From Kiritimatiellia bacterium (GTDB lineage Bacteria > Verrucomicrobiota > Kiritimatiellia > RFP12 > UBA1067), in assembly GCA_017521065.1 (NCBI GenBank), contig JAFXEA010000277.1, positions 1 through 14,296 on the forward strand: a stretch of DNA of 14,296 bases. Reading direction: 5' to 3'. Below the pieces are notes generated by a model that saw only the letters and a program-made list of their open reading frames with translations, did no database searches and was not told where the DNA came from. Below are positions 6,267 through 12,600 of the stretch, piece by piece. The position numbers and the translations under genes were made by a program. Position 1 is the stretch's first letter, and the number at the start of each line of letters is the position of its first letter.

Positions 6267-6275
6267 ATTATACCA
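6267..6275 (-). promoter_or_regulatory. Extended -10 promoter for the TPR lipoprotein, probable leaderless start
   Basis: TGGTATAAT on the minus strand, overlapping the TAA stop of the symporter gene. Only 9 nt (TCACACACT) separate it from the ATG, so transcription would begin at or within a few bases of the start codon. No good -35 hexamer is seen, as allowed for TGN-type promoters. Confidence 0.55.
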
Positions 6276-7452
6276 CAACTCGTGCGGCAGATTCATCCTT
6301 TTTACCGAAGAAACGGTCGACAATGACAGCAATTGCGCCGTCTCCGGTAACGTTCGCCGCCGGACCGTATCCGTCAAGTGCACTATAGAATGTTATAAGA
6401 AGTGCAACCTGCTCCGCATTGAAGCCCAATATCGACTCCACAAGGCCGATGCTTGCCATAAGCACACCGCATGTAACCCCAGGCGCAGCAACCGCCGCAA
6501 TCGCCATCATAAACACAAAATTCATAATTTGCCCGACTGAAAGCGCCTGATCGTAAATAAGGGAAATTGCCACAGCACCGGAAAGCAACTTTGTTGCGCT
6601 GCCGACCATATGAACATTGGCGCAGAGGGGGATTACAAAGTCCGTCACCTTGTCGGAAAGACCGTTTTTCCTGCTGCACTCAAGCGTAACGGGGATAACC
6701 GCCGAGGACGAGGCAATGGAAAGACCCGTGAAGTAAGCTGGAAGCATACCCCATAGCAGTTTGAACGGATTGCGCTTCGCTATGATTCCGGCGACCGTAT
6801 AGAGAATCACGAGAAACGTTACCGTAAGCACCCAGCCGGTGCCGATCACCTTGAATAGGGTGCCGGCCATTGTCGCAAGCTTTCCAGACGCCGTCAGCTC
6901 ACAGATCATCGTCATGATGTAAAGAGGCAGCCCCGGAACGATCACCTTAACGATCGTAAGCTTGACCACTTCACCAAAATCGTCAGTCACGCGCTTGAGC
7001 GCATCGCTTTTCAGGTACGAAATGCCGATACCCATCATGAAGGCGATGGCAAGAGCCGTAAGAACATCGCAGAGCGGCGGAATCTTCAAATCGATGAACG
7101 GCTTGAACGCCATGCTGTCGCCTGCTGCGGCGATACTCCCCTTCACGATGTAGTGAGGCATAAGCTCAAGCGAACATCCATAGGCAAAGAAACCTGCGGC
7201 CGCCGTGGATATGTACGACAATCCCATCACTGTAAGCAGCATCTTCCCCGCACCTTTCCCCATCCCGGAGATGGCAGGGGTGACAAGACCCAATATGAGC
7301 ATCGGCACTATGAATTTCAATATCTGCGCAAAGAGCATGTTGAACGTCTTAAACAGACGCACTCCGCATACCGGAAGCACATATCCGAACGCCACACCTG
7401 CAAGGATAGCTATAACAATCTTACCAAAGAGACCAAGCTTTATTTTTTTCAT
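6268..7452 (-). CDS. Cation:dicarboxylate/amino-acid symporter-like protein (DAACS/SDF family)
   Basis: Secondary transporter that couples Na+ or H+ to uptake of a small organic solute across the inner membrane. 394 aa from ATG 7452; a longer frame (to 7566) exists but MKKIKLGLFGKIVIAILAG is the normal family N-terminus. Hydrophobic throughout, with family marks: SSS at 248-250 (HP1), HMVGSA at 281-286 at the position of the NMDGT motif, and D360 with NVTGD at 367-371 in TM8. Aligned to GltPh, D394, N401 and D405 are kept, but R397 is Gly363 and T398 is Pro364. R397 contacts the acidic side chain in glutamate/aspartate carriers, so a non-acidic substrate is likely. It is the first gene of the leftward group; its promoter lies 7 nt before the ATG and no Shine-Dalgarno is present. 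Confidence 0.9.
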   Translation of the reverse strand: MKKIKLGLFGKIVIAILAGVAFGYVLPVCGVRLFKTFNMLFAQILKFIVPMLILGLVTPAISGMGKGAGKMLLTVMGLSYISTAAAGFFAYGCSLELMPHYIVKGSIAAAGDSMAFKPFIDLKIPPLCDVLTALAIAFMMGIGISYLKSDALKRVTDDFGEVVKLTIVKVIVPGLPLYIMTMICELTASGKLATMAGTLFKVIGTGWVLTVTFLVILYTVAGIIAKRNPFKLLWGMLPAYFTGLSIASSSAVIPVTLECSRKNGLSDKVTDFVIPLCANVHMVGSATKLLSGAVAISLIYDQALSVGQIMNFVFMMAIAAVAAPGVTCGVLMASIGLVESILGFNAEQVALLITFYSALDGYGPAANVTGDGAIAVIVDRFFGKKDESAARVVV

Positions 7453-7459
7453 GTCCCAT

Positions 7460-7468
7460 ATTATATCA
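7460..7468 (-). promoter_or_regulatory. Extended -10 promoter for the symporter, probable leaderless start
   Basis: TGATATAAT on the minus strand; the 7-nt spacer ATGGGAC leads straight into the ATG. It lies in the 77-bp divergent gap opposite the CPBP protease promoter, whose spacer also ends GGAC before ATG. No convincing -35. Confidence 0.6.
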
Positions 7469-7513
7469 AGAAGGAGCCGCAATAACAAATCACACCACGC
7501 CAATTCCTGAACA

Positions 7514-7522
7514 TGGTATAAT
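7514..7522 (+). promoter_or_regulatory. Extended -10 promoter for the CPBP protease, probable leaderless start
   Basis: TGGTATAAT at 7514-7522 followed by TGCGGAC and the ATG at 7530. The 7-nt distance puts the expected transcription start at the start codon. No Shine-Dalgarno exists between them. Confidence 0.6.
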
Positions 7523-7529
7523 TGCGGAC

Positions 7530-8192
7530 ATGGAAAAAACAACGAAACAGGCGATGATCCATTCATTGCCGTTTGCGGTGTGGATGGGGCTTATGTTCGT
7601 GCTGCCCACAACTGCCGAATCCTATGCGATACGCTCTGCCGCCACACTTGCGACCGGCATTGCGTGTTGGATTGCGCACCGCAGGGACAGAACCGCAGCA
7701 CCGCAAGAGGTCGGCATCTGCGCCGGAAACGTATGTGCGTCCGCCATATCCGGAATTCTTGTAGGGCTGGCGATCTTCGCCCTGTGGATCTGGGCACCGT
7801 CCTGGCCGTATTCCGAACCAGTCGCTCCGGACTCCCTTCCATATGCACCCCAAACCTGCGGATGGCCGCTTACGATAGCAAAGCTCATCGGCAGCGCATT
7901 CATAATCGCCCCCGCAGAGGAACTGTTCTTCCGGTCATTTCTCTACAGAAAGCTGATCGCCCGGGATTTCACTTCCATACCTCTCTCGAAATTCGATCTG
8001 TCAGCATTCCTGTGGGTAATATTCCTCTTCACACTTGAACACGATCGTCCGATCGCCGCCGCCATAACCGGAGCAGCCTACGGACTTCTCGCAATCAGGT
8101 TCGGCATATCCTCTGCGATAATCGCGCACATCACCACGAACCTTGTTCTCGCCCTTCACGTAATCTTCAACAACGCATGGCAATTCTGGTGA
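7530..8192 (+). CDS. CPBP-family (CAAX/Rce1-like) intramembrane protease
   Basis: Polytopic membrane protein, 220 aa, with about six hydrophobic segments. The three active-site motifs of the CPBP (Abi/Rce1) family are present: APAEELFFRSFLYR with E130, E131 and R135; FTLEH with H171; and AHITTN with H200 and N204. The N-terminal half (LPFAVWMGLMFVLPTTAESY then AIRSA) recalls the CAAX-related proteases found in lineages with exosortase sorting, but no exosortase is in the window, so that link is tentative. Family members process membrane-bound peptides or proteins; the substrate is unknown. It is divergent from the symporter and its 3' end overlaps the pseudouridine synthase gene, so the two are probably one transcript. 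Confidence 0.85.
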   Translation: MEKTTKQAMIHSLPFAVWMGLMFVLPTTAESYAIRSAATLATGIACWIAHRRDRTAAPQEVGICAGNVCASAISGILVGLAIFALWIWAPSWPYSEPVAPDSLPYAPQTCGWPLTIAKLIGSAFIIAPAEELFFRSFLYRKLIARDFTSIPLSKFDLSAFLWVIFLFTLEHDRPIAAAITGAAYGLLAIRFGISSAIIAHITTNLVLALHVIFNNAWQFW

Positions 8193-9100
8193 GTGAACGG
8201 TTAGACATAAAGCTTACGTCACTGTATCCGGATTTCTCACGTTCCCGGATCAAGGGACTCATCGAGGCCGGATTCGTAAAGGTTAACGGCGAAGCCGTCC
8301 TTAAGGCTGGCGCTAAGGTGTCGGAAACAGACGCAATTGAGGTGTTCATTCCGCCGCCAGTACCTGCCGAACCGGAACCAGAAGACATCCCTCTCAGCAT
8401 CATCTTCGAAGATGACGATATTCTTGTGATAGATAAGCCGGCAGGGCTTGTCGTGCATCCCGCACCAGGTCACCACACCGGAACACTCGTAAATGCGATT
8501 CTCTTCCACTGCCCAGACCTGAAAGGCATCGGCGGCGTTGCGCGTCCCGGCATCGTGCACAGACTCGACCAGGATACATCCGGCGTGATGATTGTCGCAA
8601 AATCTCAGCCCGCGATGGATTCGCTCACCAAAGCATTTTCGACCCACGCGAACATCCGCAAACGCTACCTCGCACTTGTGCATGGCGTTCCGGTTCCCGC
8701 GGAGGGTCGTATCGAGAATCTCATCGGACGCTCCCCATGGGACCGGAAGAAGATGGCGATCGTGGAGAAGAACGGCAAGAACGCCATCACTCTCTACCGC
8801 ACGACATCAACCATACCGAAGCCGCTGAAGGAAGGATGCCGCGAGCCCGGCGCAAAAGTTTCACTTGTGGAATGCGACATTCTAACAGGACGGACGCACC
8901 AGATACGCGTGCACATGGCATCACTTGGATGTCCCATAGTCGGTGATGCCGTATATGGACGTCATGTCGCGGACCGGTCAATGGACCCAGCTCCTCAACG
9001 TCAGATGCTGCACGCTTGGAAACTCGACATCCGCCACCCAATCACAGGCGAGAACATGAGCTTCGAAGCACCGAAGCCGGCCGATTTCTTGGCTTCGTGA
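8177..9100 (+). CDS. RluA/RluD-family 23S rRNA pseudouridine synthase
   Basis: Isomerises specific uridines of large-subunit rRNA to pseudouridine. 307 aa, normal for RluD. An N-terminal S4 RNA-binding domain (RLDIKLTSLYPDFSRSRI to VKVNGEAV, residues ~9-41) is followed by the catalytic domain with IDKPAGLVVHPAPGH (85-99), HRLDQDTSG (128-136, catalytic Asp131), KRYLALVHG and GRTHQIRVHMASLGCPIVGD. The ATG at 8177 overlaps the CPBP gene by 16 nt; a GTG at 8189, giving a GTGA overlap with that gene's stop, is an equally reasonable start and loses only four residues. Neither has a clear Shine-Dalgarno, so translational coupling is likely. The specific target (RluD sites in helix 69 or another) cannot be told from sequence alone. 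Confidence 0.93.
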   Translation: MAILVSERLDIKLTSLYPDFSRSRIKGLIEAGFVKVNGEAVLKAGAKVSETDAIEVFIPPPVPAEPEPEDIPLSIIFEDDDILVIDKPAGLVVHPAPGHHTGTLVNAILFHCPDLKGIGGVARPGIVHRLDQDTSGVMIVAKSQPAMDSLTKAFSTHANIRKRYLALVHGVPVPAEGRIENLIGRSPWDRKKMAIVEKNGKNAITLYRTTSTIPKPLKEGCREPGAKVSLVECDILTGRTHQIRVHMASLGCPIVGDAVYGRHVADRSMDPAPQRQMLHAWKLDIRHPITGENMSFEAPKPADFLAS

Positions 9101-9115
9101 ACACACGAAAACGCA

Positions 9116-9145
9116 TTTCGCATTCAGCATGTGCAGAATGCGAAA
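9116..9145. terminator. 10-bp hairpin between RluD gene and tRNA, possible bidirectional terminator
   Basis: TTTCGCATTC (9116-9125) and GAATGCGAAA (9136-9145) form a perfect 10-bp stem with a 10-nt loop between convergent transcripts. On the minus strand, after the tRNA, it is followed by TGCGTTTTCG, a poor U-tract; on the plus strand no T-run follows. It shares a core with the palindrome at 9615-9644, so it may instead be a REP-like repeat. Confidence 0.45.
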
Positions 9146-9149
9146 CGAA

Positions 9150-9237
<88 letters not shown>

Positions 9238-9253
9238 AAAAAAGAATGCGTGT

Positions 9254-9262
9254 AGTATATCA
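9254..9262 (-). promoter_or_regulatory. Extended -10 promoter for tRNA-Leu
   Basis: TGATATACT on the minus strand, 16 nt before the mature 5' end of the tRNA. A weak -35 (TTCCGC) lies 17 nt further upstream. It has the same TGN-TATAnT layout as the boxes before three protein genes here. Confidence 0.5.
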
Positions 9263-9321
9263 CATCCTGCACAACAGCGGAAAACTCGTTGTTCTTTGGA
9301 GATCGCCCAAACGATTCACCG

Positions 9322-9591
9322 CTACCGGCCGCAAAGACCACCGACGAGACCGCCGACCACGGCGGCGCCCAGTGTGACCCAGCCGCAGTGGCGGTCATTG
9401 TGGTGTCCGTGATGATGCGTGTGACGCGGAGGCGGTGGCGGTGGAGCCTTGTGGTGATGCTTCGGTGCCTGATGATGCCTGGGGGCAGGAGCCCTTCCAT
9501 GTCCGCGTCCACCACGCGGGGCGGCAAAGCAAGTGGCCGTAAGGGCGAAGCAAGCAAGAAGCGTTGCGAAAACCTTGAATGTCTTGTTCAT
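9322..9591 (-). CDS. Small secreted His/Pro-rich protein
   Basis: 89 aa from ATG 9591 (MNKTFKVFATLLACFALTAT then CFA). A frame extends 28 codons upstream, but this start gives a clean signal peptide of about 23 residues. The mature part is basic: PRGGRGHGRAPAPRHHQAPK, then KAPPPPPPRHTHHHGHHNDRH, with about a dozen His, and it ends in a Gly-rich hydrophobic tail GWVTLGAAVVGGLVGGLCGR resembling a glycine-zipper membrane segment. His clusters suggest metal binding in the periplasm, but low-complexity sequence alone does not establish that. Upstream AAAGAG may be a weak ribosome site. It lies 89 bp downstream of the giant beta-helix gene in the same direction. I do not recognise a family. Confidence 0.65.
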   Translation of the reverse strand: MNKTFKVFATLLACFALTATCFAAPRGGRGHGRAPAPRHHQAPKHHHKAPPPPPPRHTHHHGHHNDRHCGWVTLGAAVVGGLVGGLCGR

Positions 9592-9614
9592 ATCACACCA
9601 TCTCTTTCTGTTTT

Positions 9615-9644
9615 GTTGTTGTACGCATTTCGCGTTTACAACAT
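9615..9644. repeat. Palindromic REP-like hairpin upstream of the His-rich gene
   Basis: TGTTGTA-CGC at 9617-9626 pairs with GCG and TACAACA (about 9632-9643), with a small loop and a 2-nt bulge. Its centre ACGCATTTCGCGTT (9623-9636) matches 13 of 14 bases of ACGCATTTCGCATT at 9111-9124, next to the other hairpin. The minus-strand copy follows the giant gene's stop without a U-tract, so it is a weak terminator at best. Confidence 0.45.
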
Positions 9645-9680
9645 GACAGGAGACGGTGCGGCAAAAACCTGACAAACTTT

Positions 9681-12600
9681 TTACGGATTCATCTCAAGCT
9701 TGAAGAATCGATAGCCGCTTCCCTCTGCGGGCTTGAACCATTTGAGCGGCAAAGTCTCGTCTATTGCCGCCGCATCCGTGGCAACATCATCGGATGTCAG
9801 GGATACTGACGTCCATTCAGGCGTTGCAAGATTTGTCGCCCCCATCAGCACATAGGAGCCGTTCTTGTCGCAGAGGAAGCCAATACGCGGTTCGCCGCCC
9901 ACCATCTGGATATAGGCGCGGAACGCCGTCGACACCGACCAGGTATCATCATCGTTCAGGACGCAATAGTACGGCGATCCGAACCCGTAGCCGCCGGACA
10001 AGGCCGGAAGCGTAAGCGTGGCATTGCCAGAAAGCGCAAAGTCTTCCGCTCCAAATCCGGCAAGCGAACCTCCGGCAATCATCATGTTTGCGCCAGTGAG
10101 CGTCAGCTTGGCGCCTTCACCCCTCGTGAGAGTCTGGTCGTTCAAGTCGATGACGAGCGGACGGTCCACCGTCAACGTTTCGGCAAGCGTCGCAGACGCC
10201 ACAAGCTGGATTACCTCGTTCGTGGCCGCTTCGACCGCCGCCGCAAAGGTCTTGTACGAATCCCACCCGACAACTGCGACAACATCTTCAATCAAAACGG
10301 AATAGGTTCCGTCACCATTGTTTTTGACTTGATAGCCATCAACGACATAAGTTTTTGGATCGACATTGAAGTTGCCACCACTAATGTTCAACTCGGCCTT
10401 TTCGACATTGGCATCGTTGAGCACCCAGGCATCCATGCCGCCGCGGAATGTGCCGCCAGTGACATTGATAATGGATGCACCCACATAACCGCTTTCATTA
10501 TTGTTGTTCTGGGCAGTCAAAACATAGAAGTTACTGTTATCGGCGACGGAACCGTCCGTATTGGCGATCCATTCGCCATCATAGACATTGATCGTGCCGC
10601 CAGAGGTCATAGCGATAAAGCCACCCTTCACTCCCTTGCCGTAACCGCCATAGGCATTGACAGCACCATCATAGCAAGCACCGACAAGGCAACCATTGTA
10701 ACTGGTAGTGCCATTCATGTAGATTTCAGCGCCGTCATAGATGTTGACAGTGGAAGCAACGCATTCAATGCCCAAATAGCTATCCTTGCCGGTGATCTTC
10801 GTCCCCGACTTCGCATTTAACTCGGCTCCACCACGAATCTTCACGGTAGAACCGTACGAATTGTTGTTGATGATGTTGATGTTTTCGGTATTGATCGTAA
10901 TCTTCTGCGTACTTGCGCCTGATGTGCAGATTGCGCAATACGCCACAGTTCCGGCATCGATCGTACCATTCTTCAAGGTAATGAGATTTTCCTTGGAGCC
11001 GTCATTCTTGAAGTTAAGGAGATAGTCGTTGACAGAACCATCGTGCGTAATCGTGAACCCACCAAGATTGATCGTAAAACTCTTATCACCAATATAATAG
11101 AGTCCGTCATACCAAGAACCGGAATTGAGGGTGCGAGTATCTTCAGTAAATGTCACATTATCAACCAGCGTCACCGTCTCGCCATCCTGCGCCGCATCAA
11201 TCGCCGCCTGAAGGGTCAGGTAGTAGGCGTCGCCGATCTTGGCGACAGGACCTTTCACCAAAACACCCTCTCCGGTTATTTCATAGGAGGCCGTACCCTC
11301 AAGGTTGATTGTACCCGTGAATGCGGACATGTCAGCGGCAATGACCAAAACCGGTTCGCCGACATAACCGGCAGAATTGATATTGATGGTGCCGGTGCCA
11401 GTGATCGAAGGTGCCGTGATGACACTTGCCACATCCATTTCAACAGTGCCGTTCTCCAGAACCCAAGGCGCGGAGTAAGTCAAGCTGGAATCCGCAAGCT
11501 CGAGCGTCCCGGCATGATAGTTGCCTTCGTCATTCCCATTGGACGTGGCGGTAGAGAGCAAGACGGAATTCGTCAGGACAAAGACGGAATCGGCATCACG
11601 CGTCATGAACGCACCAACCTTGGCATCAGTATCCTTAAGCGTAAATTCCGTTACCGAAGGAGCCGAATAGAACGTTATGCGAGAAGCGTCCAAAACAGAG
11701 TTTTCAAAGAAAATGTCGAACGATCCCTTATGACTACTTTTGGGTGAGTTGCCAAAAGAGTTGTTGCTACCGATTACCACATATGCATCTTTCACGGTAA
11801 TGGCATTTTCCACATCCCAATTGCTCATCATGACTGCGCCGTGCGTAAAGAGCGAGATATCATCCTCGGTCAGCGATTCGCGAGCCGTGCGAGCATCAGT
11901 CAAAGAACCGAGTACAGTAGCCTTGTCACCATAGCCGCAACCCCAACGAGCTTTCTCCGTCATGGTGAGTGATGCACCCGGTTCAACCGTCCAATGCGAT
12001 GACACATCGCTATAGGCATCACCATAGTCTTCAATAAGACCTAAGGTGTTGTCCCCACGGAAGGTCACACGCCCGAGCACAATACCATGTCCACTGACAG
12101 TGGAATTCTTGATAATCGCCCCATCAAGAAGCTTAAGCTGCCCCGACATCGGACAATTGATGCTTATCATCACCTCGCCACCGACGGAAAGTTTATCGTC
12201 GAAGGTCAATGTAGCGGCACCTGCAATCGTCAAAGACATGTTCTCGACTATGTATTCATTCTGAATCGTCGCATCGGCAAGAAGCGTAATCGTGTCTCCG
12301 CTCTTTGCCGAAGCAAGCGCATCATCGATCGTTGCGTACACCGTTTCGCCGATCTGAGCGACTTTCTTGTCGACAACAACATACTTGCCGTCAACATACT
12401 CCACTTCCTTGTCGGTCGCCTCGACCTCGACACCCATATCTGCAGGACCGGCGATGGTCGAACCGACTTCAAGAATGATAGAACCATTATTTGAAACGCT
12501 TGCATTAGAGGGAACGGTAAGCTCACCGCCGTCATACACTTCGATGGTACCGCTGTTATTGATGCCCTTATTGATGGTCAGCGCGCCGTTTTCGCCGTTG

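Noticed and set aside
6258..6383. Upstream 42-codon extension of the TPR gene
   Set aside because: It lies inside the symporter gene in another frame and would bury a perfect lipoprotein signal peptide; the start at 6257 also fits the promoter position.
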